The notes beneath the pieces were generated by a model. That model made no database searches. It saw only the letters and a list, made by a program, of their open reading frames with translations, and was not told where the DNA came from. Position numbers and translations under genes: made by a program. Of a DNA stretch of 8,905 nucleotides, positions 1-7,361 are shown piece after piece. This stretch comes from an uncultured Clostridia bacterium (GTDB lineage: Bacteria; Bacillota; Clostridia; Oscillospirales; Acutalibacteraceae), in contig CAMJYF010000046.1 of the NCBI GenBank assembly GCA_946409885.1, positions 1 through 8,905 on the forward strand, written 5' to 3'. The stretch's first letter is position 1. The number at the start of each line of letters is the position of its first letter.

Positions 1-1190
1 CCGTTCTTCATGCGGAAATCGGCAGTGTGGTCCGCTTTAACGCCCGGCTGGTACAGCAGCACCGTCCACTGAAGGCTGTGACCGGCGGCCGATTTCAGGT
101 TGGAGGTGAAGTTGCTGTCGGTGATGGTCAGCGCGCCGGTGTTTTCAATCACGGCCGCCTCCGATTCTTCCGCGGTCAGCTCCGCGTTGGTCATGCCGAT
201 CTGTCCGCGGCAGAGGACCAGCGGGGCATTCTTCCCGGCGGAGGTGAACAGGCCGCCGTCCACCAGCATCTCGCCGCCGCCCGGGCCGGAATAGATGGGC
301 ACGGCGCTCTCGCCGGCGGTATCCACCGTCATGTTCCAGGCGTACAGCTTGCCGGTCTCGGCCGTTTCCAGGCCGTGGGCGCTGCTCAGCGCGGTGCTGA
401 TGGCGGTATCCGCCAGATACAGCCTGGCGCTGCCGAAAGCAAACGCGCCGGTGGCGGCCTTCGCTTCGGAAAGCAGCTTGCTTTTGCTGATAAAGCCGTT
501 GCCATTCGTGGCCAGCACTACGGCGCCCACGCCGTAATGGTCGGCGTTTTCTCCCCCGGTGGAGTCGGCGTTTTTCCGGGAGAGGGAGGCGTTATTGATG
601 ATGACGTTGCCGCCGCCGATATGCACGGCGTTTTCATCCTTGCCTTCAGAGGCGACGGTCTGGTCGTCCAACTGCGTGTCCACCAGAAATTCCTGCGCCG
701 CCGCGTATTTGCCGATGGGGGACTGTATGGCGGGCGCGGAAGTGGATTCCGGCGCCGGCGCCGTGGTCGGGGCGGCGGTGACGCGGGCGGTGGTGGAGGC
801 GGCGGAACGGCGCGTCGTGGCAGGCGCGGGGGGATTCTCCTCCTCGGAATAGGGCTCCGTGCTGGGCGAGGTGGAGGGCTCCGTCGGCCGCTGGGTCGTG
901 GGGGGGATGTAGGGCGGATCTTCCTCCTCCCAGGGGTCCTCCTCGCTCCAGGGATCCTCGGAAGAGGACGGTTCGGTGTAGGGGTCGGTGACGGGATCCG
1001 GATTGGTGACGGGGTCGGGGTCTTCCGAATGGCCGGACCAGGGATCCTCCCACGGATCCTCCTCCTCTTCCTCATAGCCGAAGTCGGTGGCCTGCGTGAC
1101 CTGCAGCAGGGAAGGGGCGTTGGCCGCAAAGATGACGATCAATGCCAGCAGAATGCTGAAAAGCTTTTTCGTCCCGTTTTTATGTTCCAT
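1..1190 (-). CDS. Secreted surface protein, probable beta-helix adhesin-like (partial, C-terminus outside window)
   Basis: The minus-strand frame opens with ATG at 1190-1188 and stays open for 396 codons to the window edge, so the C-terminus and any anchor are not visible. Residues 1-34 look like a signal peptide: KNGTKK, a hydrophobic stretch LFSILLALIVIF, and a possible cleavage after VTQA. Residues about 39-155 are a low-complexity linker. Its first half is acidic with repeated EDPW units; its second half is rich in Pro, Thr, Ser and Ala. From about residue 185 come short beta-strand-like turns (VHIGGGNVIINNASL, GAVVLATNGNGF, NTGALTITDSNF) spaced as in right-handed parallel beta-helix or pectate-lyase-fold proteins. 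An AGAGAGG ribosome site lies about 11 bases upstream. Role in adhesion or glycan binding is inference; no catalytic motif is visible. The G+C-rich codon use leaves a long empty frame on the opposite strand, which makes this gene easy to miss. Confidence 0.8.
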   Translation of the reverse strand, partial: MEHKNGTKKLFSILLALIVIFAANAPSLLQVTQATDFGYEEEEEDPWEDPWSGHSEDPDPVTNPDPVTDPYTEPSSSEDPWSEEDPWEEEDPPYIPPTTQRPTEPSTSPSTEPYSEEENPPAPATTRRSAASTTARVTAAPTTAPAPESTSAPAIQSPIGKYAAAQEFLVDTQLDDQTVASEGKDENAVHIGGGNVIINNASLSRKNADSTGGENADHYGVGAVVLATNGNGFISKSKLLSEAKAATGAFAFGSARLYLADTAISTALSSAHGLETAETGKLYAWNMTVDTAGESAVPIYSGPGGGEMLVDGGLFTSAGKNAPLVLCRGQIGMTNAELTAEESEAAVIENTGALTITDSNFTSNLKSAAGHSLQWTVLLYQPGVKADHTADFRMKN

Positions 1191-1246
1191 TCTGATCGGT
1201 ACCTCTCTTGTGTCGTAATGGAAGAAGGCGCATTGCCTTCCTTAAC

Positions 1247-1275
1247 AGTATAACACCGCCGCGTAAAATAATAAA
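1247..1275 (-). promoter_or_regulatory. Candidate promoter of the surface-protein gene, with a dyad at the predicted start
   Basis: Read on the minus strand, TATACT (1252-1247) is a good -10 element. The best -35 at 17-bp spacing is a weak TTTATT (1275-1270). The predicted transcription start is near 1240. It falls on a perfect 6-bp inverted repeat, GAAGGC-GCATT-GCCTTC (1224-1240), which could be an operator or a leader hairpin. The -35 match is poor, so this is tentative. Confidence 0.4.
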
Positions 1276-1396
1276 GAGAAAAAATAAAAAAAACTATTTT
1301 TCTACAAAAACCACAAAATCTCCGCCGCCGCCGCGTTGGATTCTGCGGAAAGACAGGCATAAATATTCCAAAACGGTAACGAATTCCGGTTTTTGA

Positions 1397-1425
1397 TTGA
1401 TTTTTACCGCCGTGCATATTATAAT
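1397..1425 (+). promoter_or_regulatory. Sigma-A-type promoter of the opp operon
   Basis: TTGATT (1397-1402) and a consensus TATAAT (1420-1425) are separated by exactly 17 bp. The predicted start near 1432 leaves a leader of only about 30 bases before oppB, too short for a riboswitch or T-box. This is the only strong promoter seen upstream of the five-gene operon. Confidence 0.75.
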
Positions 1426-1460
1426 GACCTAAATGTAAGTTTTTTTATGGGTGAAAAAGT

Positions 1461-2384
1461 ATGGATGCAAAGATGTTGGGTTACATCGTCAAGCGGCTGC
1501 TGCTGGCGGTGCTGACGGTACTGCTGATCTGCGCCATCACGTTTTTTGTGATGCACGCGGTGCCCGGCGGGCCGTTCAACCGGGAAAAGGCGCTCAGCCC
1601 TGCCACCAAGGAGGCGCTGGAAGCGCGGTACGATCTGGACAAACCGCTGGTCACGCAGTTTTTCCTCTATCTGAAAAATCTGCTCCACGGCGATCTGGGC
1701 GTTTCGTTAAAAAACGGGCGAGAGATATCGGCGATCATCAAGGAATCGTTCCCCATCTCCGCCAAGCTGGGCCTGCTGGCCGTCACGGTGGCGCTGATAT
1801 TGGGCACCATCTTCGGCAGCCTTGCCGCCCTGATGCGCAATAAACTGCCGGACCGGGTGATCATCTTTTTCTCCACGCTGTTCACGGCGGTGCCAAGCTT
1901 CGTGCTGGAAACGCTGCTGCTGCTGGTATTCTGCATCAAGCTGGGGTGGATCGAGGTATGGAGCGCCAACTCCACCAACTACCTGCTGCCCGTGCTGGCG
2001 CTGGCGGCCTATCCCATGGCCTACACCACGCGTCTGGCCAAGACCAGTATGCTGGACGCCCTCAGCCAGGATTACATCCGCACCGCCCGCGCCAAGGGCG
2101 TTTCCAAATGGAAGATCATCTTCAAGCACGCGCTGCGCAACTCGCTGATCCCGGTCATCACCTACGCCGGGCCGGAGGTGGCCTACATCATCACCGGCTC
2201 CATGGTGGTGGAAACGGTGTTCACCATCGGCGGCATCGGCAGCAAGTTCGTGCAGTCCATCAACAACCGGGACTACACCGTCATCATGGCGACGACCATT
2301 TTCCTCGCCACGCTGATGGTGGTGGCCAACGTGATCTGCGACCTGCTGTATAAAGTGGTGGATCCGCGGATCCAGTATGACTGA
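1461..2384 (+). CDS. oppB: Oligopeptide/dipeptide ABC transporter permease, OppB/DppB type
   Basis: This is an inner-membrane permease of the peptide/nickel ABC importer family (BPD_transp_1), one of the two channel-forming subunits that pair with OppC. The 307 residues match the usual length. The N-terminal YIVKRLLLAVLTVLLICAITF helix and the following VPGGPF motif are typical of OppB. Further hydrophobic helices lie at about 101-125, 133-160, 174-190, 235-255 and 275-297. The EAA loop that docks onto the ATPases is at about 204-233 (DYIRTARAKGVSKWKIIFKH). The ATG at 1461 is chosen because GGGTGA (1449-1454) can pair with the 16S tail at good spacing; an in-frame ATG at 1473 has no such site. 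It is the first gene of the operon; oppC follows after 17 bases. The exact transported solute cannot be read from this subunit. Confidence 0.93.
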   Translation: MDAKMLGYIVKRLLLAVLTVLLICAITFFVMHAVPGGPFNREKALSPATKEALEARYDLDKPLVTQFFLYLKNLLHGDLGVSLKNGREISAIIKESFPISAKLGLLAVTVALILGTIFGSLAALMRNKLPDRVIIFFSTLFTAVPSFVLETLLLLVFCIKLGWIEVWSANSTNYLLPVLALAAYPMAYTTRLAKTSMLDALSQDYIRTARAKGVSKWKIIFKHALRNSLIPVITYAGPEVAYIITGSMVVETVFTIGGIGSKFVQSINNRDYTVIMATTIFLATLMVVANVICDLLYKVVDPRIQYD

Positions 2385-2401
2385 GGAAAGGAGCGGCTGA
2401 C

Positions 2402-3478
2402 ATGGCAAAATATAACGAAAACGGCACTCCGAAAAAGAACCCCCTCAGCCTGCAGATCAACCTGCAGAAGTTTGAGAAGGCCACCGACGAGGAAAAGCGC
2501 CAGCAGGACGTGATGAGCAAATCCACCACGTTCTTCCGCGACGGCATGCGCAAGCTGTTCCGCAATCCGCTGGCGGTAATGAGCCTTGTGGTGCTCACGC
2601 TCATCATCATCGTCATCATCGTGGCCCCCATGATCGTCCCCTACGGCTATTCCGATATCCTTTCCGTGGACGGCAAGCGGGACAAGGGCGCCAAGAACCT
2701 GGCCCCCTTTACCTACAGCGAGCTGGAGCAGGAATATATTGCCAATGGCGGCGAGCGCTTCCCGCACATTTTCGGCACCGACGAGCAGTGCCGCGACTAC
2801 TTCATCCGCGTGGTCTACGGCACCCGCATCTCCCTGGTGGTGGGCCTGTTCGCCAGCATGATCGTGCTGCTGATTGGCATGCTGTACGGCAGCATCTCCG
2901 GCTATCTGGGCGGCAAGGTGGATCTGATTATGATGCGCATTGTGGATATGATCTACTCCCTGCCGGATATGCTCATCATCATTCTGCTGTCCGTGGTGCT
3001 CAATCAGGTGATGAGCTTCAAAAGCGGCTCCTCGCTGGCCAAGATCGGCACCAATATGATCTCGCTGTTCATCGTGTTCGGCCTGCTGTACTGGGTGGGC
3101 ATGGCGCGGCTGATCCGCGGTCAGATCCTCTCCATCAAAGAAAACGACTACATCACCGCGGCCCGCACCATCGGCGCGAAGCCCGGCCGCATCATCCGCA
3201 AGCATATCCTGCCCAACTGCATTTCGGTCATCATCATCTCCACGGCGCTGCAGATCCCCTCTGCGATCTTTACGGAAAGCTATCTGTCCTTCGTGGGCCT
3301 CGGCGTGCAGGCGCCCATGCCCTCGCTGGGGTCTTTGGCCAACGCCGCCCGGGAGGGCTTGCAGTCCTATCCCTATAAACTGGTGTTTCCGGCCCTCACG
3401 ATCTGCCTCATCGTGCTGTCCTTCAACCTGCTGGGCGACGGCCTGCGCGACGCGTTTGACCCGAAGCTGAAGAGGTGA
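2402..3478 (+). CDS. oppC: Oligopeptide/dipeptide ABC transporter permease, OppC/DppC type
   Basis: Second permease of the importer. The cytoplasmic N-terminal tail of about 50 charged residues and the first helix (57-80, VMSLVVLTLIIIVIIVAPMIV) are the OppC_N layout. The periplasm-side loop contains FGTDEQCRDYFIRVVYGTRISLVVG (124-148), a form of the family signature GTDxxGRDxxSRxxYGxRxSL with Cys130 in place of the usual Gly. The EAA loop is at about 249-278 (DYITAARTIGAKPGRIIRKHILPN). The C-terminus, GDGLRDAFDPKLKR, is classic for OppC. An AAAGGAG ribosome site (2386-2392) precedes the ATG. The stop codon overlaps the ribosome-binding region of oppD, so the two are translationally coupled. 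At 358 residues it is slightly longer than many OppC proteins because of the N-tail and the 84-122 loop. Confidence 0.93.
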   Translation: MAKYNENGTPKKNPLSLQINLQKFEKATDEEKRQQDVMSKSTTFFRDGMRKLFRNPLAVMSLVVLTLIIIVIIVAPMIVPYGYSDILSVDGKRDKGAKNLAPFTYSELEQEYIANGGERFPHIFGTDEQCRDYFIRVVYGTRISLVVGLFASMIVLLIGMLYGSISGYLGGKVDLIMMRIVDMIYSLPDMLIIILLSVVLNQVMSFKSGSSLAKIGTNMISLFIVFGLLYWVGMARLIRGQILSIKENDYITAARTIGAKPGRIIRKHILPNCISVIIISTALQIPSAIFTESYLSFVGLGVQAPMPSLGSLANAAREGLQSYPYKLVFPALTICLIVLSFNLLGDGLRDAFDPKLKR

Positions 3479-3483
3479 GCGAT

Positions 3484-4491
3484 ATGAGTGAGCATTTGTT
3501 AAGCGTACAGAATCTTCACACCTCGTTCTTTACGGATAACGGCGAGGTACGCGCGGTCAACGGCGTGTCCTTCAATCTGGATAAGGGCAAGGCGCTGGGC
3601 ATCGTGGGTGAGTCCGGCTCCGGCAAATCCGTCACGGCCTATTCCATCATGTCCATTCTGGCGGATACCGGTAAAATCGTGGAGGGAGCCGTGTATTTCA
3701 ACGGCGAGGACATCACCAAGTGGAGCGAAAAGCAGATGCGGGATTTCCGCGGCAAGCGCTGCTCCATCATCTTTCAGGACCCCATGACCAGCCTGAACCC
3801 CGTGTTCACCATCGGCCACCAGCTGATGGAGGCCATCAAGCTGCACACGAATAAAAGGGGAGCGGAAGCGAAGGCGAGGGCCGTAGAGCTGCTTTCCCTG
3901 GTGGGCATCAACGATCCGGAAAAGCGCCTCAAACAGTATCCCTTCGAGCACTCCGGCGGTATGCGCCAGCGGGTGATGATCGCCATGGCGCTGGCCTGCG
4001 AGCCGGATATCCTGATCGCCGACGAGCCCACCACGGCCCTGGACGTGACCATTCAGGCGCAGATATTGGAGCTGATGCAAAAGCTGCAAAAACAGCTGGG
4101 CCTTGCCATTATCATGGTCACCCACGACCTGGGCGTCATCGCTGAAATGTGCGACGAGATCATCGTCATGTACGGCGGCCGCGTCTGCGAGCGGGGCACC
4201 GCCGACGAGATCTTCTACAATCCCCATCATGAATATACTAAGGGCCTGCTGCGCAGCATCCCCACGCTGGAGGGCGCGCGGGAGCGGCTGGTGCCCATCC
4301 TCGGCACGCCCATCAACATGCTCAACCTCCCCAAGGGCTGCGCCTTCTGCCCCCGCTGCGACGAGGCCATGAAGATCTGCCTGGAGGAAGTGCCGGAGGA
4401 GGTCTTCATCAACGAAAACCACAAGGCGGCCTGCTGGATCAACATCCGGGACGGTAAGACGATGGCCGGAAAGGAGAACGGCGATGAGTGA
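3484..4491 (+). CDS. oppD: Oligopeptide ABC transporter ATP-binding protein, OppD/DppD type
   Basis: Cytoplasmic ATPase that drives import together with OppF. In the 335-residue product: Walker A GESGSGKS (42-49), Q-loop Gln98 ([12 protein letters not shown]), signature SGGMRQR (157-163), Walker B ILIADEP with catalytic Glu181, D-loop TALD, and switch His214 (VTHD). The C-terminal oligo_HPY-type extension has the Cys cluster C286, C289, C292 and C299, in a region that binds an Fe-S cluster in some relatives. The signature is preceded by His156, where Phe or Leu is usual. I chose ATG 3484 because AGAGGTGAG (3471-3479) is a good ribosome site for it; a GTG at 3475 lies inside that site. The MSEHLL start also mirrors MSEYLL of oppF. 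The end overlaps oppF by 8 bases. Confidence 0.93.
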   Translation: MSEHLLSVQNLHTSFFTDNGEVRAVNGVSFNLDKGKALGIVGESGSGKSVTAYSIMSILADTGKIVEGAVYFNGEDITKWSEKQMRDFRGKRCSIIFQDPMTSLNPVFTIGHQLMEAIKLHTNKRGAEAKARAVELLSLVGINDPEKRLKQYPFEHSGGMRQRVMIAMALACEPDILIADEPTTALDVTIQAQILELMQKLQKQLGLAIIMVTHDLGVIAEMCDEIIVMYGGRVCERGTADEIFYNPHHEYTKGLLRSIPTLEGARERLVPILGTPINMLNLPKGCAFCPRCDEAMKICLEEVPEEVFINENHKAACWINIRDGKTMAGKENGDE

Positions 4492-5443
4492 GTATCTGTT
4501 GGAAGTGGAGCATCTGAAGCAGTATTTTCAGGTCCGCTCCGGTTTCTTTAAAACCGTTCCCCTGAAAGCGGTGGACGACGTCTCCTTTACCATCAAACCC
4601 GGCGAAACGCTGGGCCTGGTGGGCGAATCCGGCTGCGGCAAGACCACCGTCGGCCGCAGCATCCTGCGTCTGTACGAGCCCACGGGCGGTACCGTGAAAT
4701 TCGAGGGGAAGGAGATCACCAAAAAGAACATCGGCTCCTTCCGCAAAGAGATGCAGATGGTCTTTCAGGATCCCTATTCCTCCCTCAACCCCCGTATGAC
4801 GGTGGAGGACATCATCGGCGAGCCGCTGGATGTGCACAACCTGTACGCCAACAAAAAGGAGCGCCGGGAAAAAATCCTGCACCTGATGGCGCTGGTGGGC
4901 CTGAACGCGGAGCACGCCACCCGCTACGCCCATGAGTTTTCCGGCGGCCAGCGGCAGCGCATCGGCATCGCCCGGGCGCTGGCGGTCAACCCCAAATTCA
5001 TCGTCTGCGACGAGCCCGTCTCCGCGCTGGACGTTTCCATTCAGGCGCAGGTCATCAATATGTTTGAGGACCTCCGCCAGGAGCTGGGCGTGGCCTATCT
5101 GTTCATCGCCCACGATCTTCTGGTGGTGCGCCATATCAGCGACCGCATCGCCGTCATGTACCTGGGCCACGTGGTGGAGACGGCGGCTTCCGACGAGCTG
5201 ATGCAGCACCCGCAGCACCCCTATACCCAGTCGTTGCTGTCCGCCGTGCCCATTCCGGATCCGGAAACGGCCCGCAAAAAGAACCGCATCATTCTGGAGG
5301 GCGACGTGCCCTCCCCCCTGCGGATGCCCAGCGGCTGCCCCTTCCGTACCCGCTGCGCCTACGCCACCGACAAGTGCGCCGAGGCCTGTCCGGAGCTGAC
5401 GGACCGTGGCGGCGGCCACCTGTGCGCCTGCTGGAACAGATAA
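4484..5443 (+). CDS. oppF: Oligopeptide ABC transporter ATP-binding protein, OppF/DppF type
   Basis: Second ATPase subunit, expected to form a heterodimer with OppD. In its 319 residues: Walker A GESGCGKT (47-54), Q-loop Gln95 ([16 protein letters not shown], a hallmark of OppF/DppF), signature FSGGQRQR (152-159), Walker [13 protein letters not shown] (172-183, catalytic Glu177), and switch His210 ([14 protein letters not shown]). The C-terminal extension carries Cys285, Cys291, Cys298 and Cys302, like the Cys cluster of OppD. All catalytic residues are present. An AAAGGAG ribosome site (4470-4476) lies inside the end of oppD, and the start codon overlaps that gene by 8 bases, so translation is coupled. 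oppA follows after 66 bases. Confidence 0.94.
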   Translation: MSEYLLEVEHLKQYFQVRSGFFKTVPLKAVDDVSFTIKPGETLGLVGESGCGKTTVGRSILRLYEPTGGTVKFEGKEITKKNIGSFRKEMQMVFQDPYSSLNPRMTVEDIIGEPLDVHNLYANKKERREKILHLMALVGLNAEHATRYAHEFSGGQRQRIGIARALAVNPKFIVCDEPVSALDVSIQAQVINMFEDLRQELGVAYLFIAHDLLVVRHISDRIAVMYLGHVVETAASDELMQHPQHPYTQSLLSAVPIPDPETARKKNRIILEGDVPSPLRMPSGCPFRTRCAYATDKCAEACPELTDRGGGHLCACWNR

Positions 5444-5448
5444 TTGTA

Positions 5449-5493
5449 TAATAAGCCGGAAGGCTTGTTAATAATCACAGCCCCACCGGGCTG
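5449..5493 (+). promoter_or_regulatory. Two tandem hairpins between oppF and oppA
   Basis: Hairpin one (5449-5470) has a 9-bp stem containing AAGCC/GGCTT plus an A/T-rich base with one G-U pair, closed by a GGAA tetraloop. Hairpin two (5478-5493) is a perfect 6-bp stem CAGCCC/GGGCTG with loop CACC, ending two bases before the oppA ribosome site AAGGAGG (5496-5502). Neither is followed by a T-run, so they are unlikely to be full terminators. They may stabilise the oppA message or cause partial read-through, a common arrangement for abundant binding proteins. A TATAAT at 5447-5452 could be an internal -10, but no matching -35 is visible. Confidence 0.5.
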
Positions 5494-5509
5494 ACAAGGA
5501 GGAAATCTC

Positions 5510-7282
5510 ATGAAAAAAATTCTCGCACTCGTTCTCGCGATGGTGATGTGCGTGGCCGTTTTTGCCGCCTGCGGCAAAAAGGAAGAGCCCAAGCCCGCGG
5601 GAACGAACACCGACGCCGCTGTTGACGCGGACGATCCCGCCGCCGCTCTTGTCAGCGGCGCCTTCATCGATCCCATCAACGGCTGGGCTGAGTATGACAA
5701 CCTCATCACTCAGATCAAGGCGGAAACCGACTATGCCAAGCGCACCGAAATGATGCATCAGGCGGAAGACATCCTGATGTCCAACTACTGCGTGATCCCG
5801 CTGTATTACTACAACGACGTTTACATGCAGAAGGACTATGTGGACGGCGTCTATTCCAACCCCTTCGCCACCAAGTTCTTTATGTACGCCACCCTCAGCA
5901 ACGGTTCCGACACCCTTCGCCTGAACCTTGCCTCCGAGCCGGATTTCCTGGATCCCGCTCTGAACTCCTCCGTGGACGGCGCCTGCCTGGCCGCCAACTC
6001 CTTCGCCGGCCTGTACACCTATGACGCCGAGGGCAAGACCGTTCCCGCCTGCGCCGAGGGCTACACCGTTTCCGAGGACGGCCTGACCTACACCGTCACC
6101 CTGAAGGACGGCCTGAAGTGGTCCGACGGTTCCGATCTGACCGCCGCCGACTTTGAGTATTCCTGGAAGAGAGCTGTCGATCCCAAGACCGCTGCCGACT
6201 ATGAGTACATGTTCTCCGGCTTTGCCGGTTATGACGACGGCGCGATCCAGGTGACCGCTGTGGACGACACCACCCTGGAGTTCGTTCTCACCGCTCCCTG
6301 CGCCTACATGGAAGACCTGATGGCGTTCCCCACCTTCTATCCCGTGAAGAAGGAAGCCGTCGAGGCCGCCGCCGACTGGGAGACCAACCCCGGCGCATGG
6401 TGCAAAGAGGCCGGTTTTGTTTCCAACGGCGCTTATGTCTGCACCGGCTGGAACCACGACACCTCCATGACCTATGAAAAGAACCCCTACTTCTACAACG
6501 CCGACCAGGTGAGCATCAACAAGCTGGAGTACATGCTCTCCGCTGACGATACCGCCATCTTCGCCGCCTACAACGCGGGCGACCTTGATTTCGCCGACAG
6601 CGTTCCCACCGACGAGATCGCCGGCCTGCAGGCTGCCAACAACCCCGAGTTCCACATCGTGGACGAGCTGGGCACCTACTATGTGGCCTTCAACGCCAAC
6701 AGCAAGCTGTTCGAGGGCAAGACCCCCGCGCAGGCCGCCTGCATGCGTGAAGCCTTCTCCCTGCTGATCGACCGCGACTATATCTGCGAAAACATCGGCC
6801 AGACCGGTCAGGTAGCCGCCAACTCCTACATCCCGCTGGGCATGGCTGACGGCAACGGCGGCATCTTCAAGGCCAACGCCGAGACCGGTTACTATGACGC
6901 TTACGCCATCAACAACGATCACGACGCCACCGTGGCCAAGGCCCGTGAGCTGCTGGAAGCCGCCGGCTTCACCTTCGGCGACGACGGCAAACTGTCCGCC
7001 GACACGCCCATCGACATCGAGTACCTGACCAACGAGAGCACCGGTCACGTGGCTGTTGCCGAATCCATGCAGCAGGACTTTGAAGAGATCGGCATCAAGA
7101 TGACCATCCAGACCCAGGACTGGAACGTTTTCCTTGAGGAGCGCAAGCAGGGCAACTTCGATATCGCCCGCGAAGGCTGGATCGCCGACTTCAACGACCC
7201 GATCAACATGCTGGAAATGTGGATCACCTCCTCCGGCAACAACGACTGCCAGTACGGCCGTTTTGAGGGCTGGGACGCCTGA
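5510..7282 (+). CDS. oppA: Peptide ABC transporter substrate-binding lipoprotein, OppA family, with circularly permuted domain order
   Basis: Extracellular receptor of the importer (SBP_bac_5, cluster C). Residues 1-20 are a lipoprotein signal peptide with lipobox VFAAC (Cys21), then a linker (about 22-45). Residues 61-128 (EYDNLITQIK, AEDILM, CVIPLYYYNDVYM, KFFMYAT) match what is normally the extreme C-terminus of OppA proteins. The usual mature N-terminus comes only afterwards (135-151, DTLRLNLASEPDFLDPA). It is followed by the family signature at 203-225 (LKWSDGSDLTAADFEYSWKR), SNGAY (305-309), REAFSLLIDRDYI (413-425), and DIAREGWIADFNDPINML (551-568). The protein stops after NNDCQYGRFEGWDA, exactly where the C-terminal block should follow. 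Total length (590) is normal and no frame break is visible. An AAGGAGG ribosome site lies 7 bases upstream. It could be a genuine circular permutation, a recombinant of two oppA copies, or an assembly error. Family assignment is very safe; the solute is not known. Confidence 0.9.
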   Translation: MKKILALVLAMVMCVAVFAACGKKEEPKPAGTNTDAAVDADDPAAALVSGAFIDPINGWAEYDNLITQIKAETDYAKRTEMMHQAEDILMSNYCVIPLYYYNDVYMQKDYVDGVYSNPFATKFFMYATLSNGSDTLRLNLASEPDFLDPALNSSVDGACLAANSFAGLYTYDAEGKTVPACAEGYTVSEDGLTYTVTLKDGLKWSDGSDLTAADFEYSWKRAVDPKTAADYEYMFSGFAGYDDGAIQVTAVDDTTLEFVLTAPCAYMEDLMAFPTFYPVKKEAVEAAADWETNPGAWCKEAGFVSNGAYVCTGWNHDTSMTYEKNPYFYNADQVSINKLEYMLSADDTAIFAAYNAGDLDFADSVPTDEIAGLQAANNPEFHIVDELGTYYVAFNANSKLFEGKTPAQAACMREAFSLLIDRDYICENIGQTGQVAANSYIPLGMADGNGGIFKANAETGYYDAYAINNDHDATVAKARELLEAAGFTFGDDGKLSADTPIDIEYLTNESTGHVAVAESMQQDFEEIGIKMTIQTQDWNVFLEERKQGNFDIAREGWIADFNDPINMLEMWITSSGNNDCQYGRFEGWDA

Positions 7283-7315
7283 TCCTGATCCGTCACAAGC
7301 ATCGCAACTACCCAT

Positions 7316-7345
7316 GGGGCTGCCTTCCCGGCGGCCCCGTTTTTT
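7316..7345 (+). terminator. Intrinsic terminator of the opp operon
   Basis: A 9-bp G+C-rich stem, GGGGCTGCC (7316-7324) with GGCGGCCCC (7330-7338) and one G-U pair, encloses loop TTCCC. It is followed by G and six T residues (7340-7345). It lies 34 bases after the oppA stop, a classic rho-independent site. Confidence 0.92.
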
Positions 7346-7361
7346 CGTTCTTCTTTGTCGC

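Noticed and set aside
27..1253. 408-codon open frame on the plus strand
   Set aside because: Its product is Gly/Arg-rich without a recognisable domain. The minus-strand frame has a signal peptide, a ribosome site and a coherent repeat architecture. It is a shadow of G+C-rich coding sequence.
1296..1310. Possible CodY box upstream of the opp operon
   Set aside because: Only about 10 of 15 positions match the published consensus, and the site is over 80 bases upstream of the -35. The match is no better than expected in A/T-rich DNA.
3475..3483. GTG start for OppD overlapping the oppC stop
   Set aside because: The GTG lies within the AGAGGTGAG ribosome site. The ATG at 3484 has proper spacing and gives the same MSE start as OppF.
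5510..7282. oppA as a frameshifted pseudogene
   Set aside because: The frame is open through 590 codons with uniform codon use and all family blocks present, and there is no leftover C-terminal coding sequence after the stop. Rearrangement, not decay, fits the data.
5468..7315. 615-codon open frame antisense to oppA
   Set aside because: It mirrors oppA almost exactly, yields a Gly/Val/His-rich product with no domain, and has no ribosome site. It arises because C-ending codons of oppA avoid stops on the other strand.
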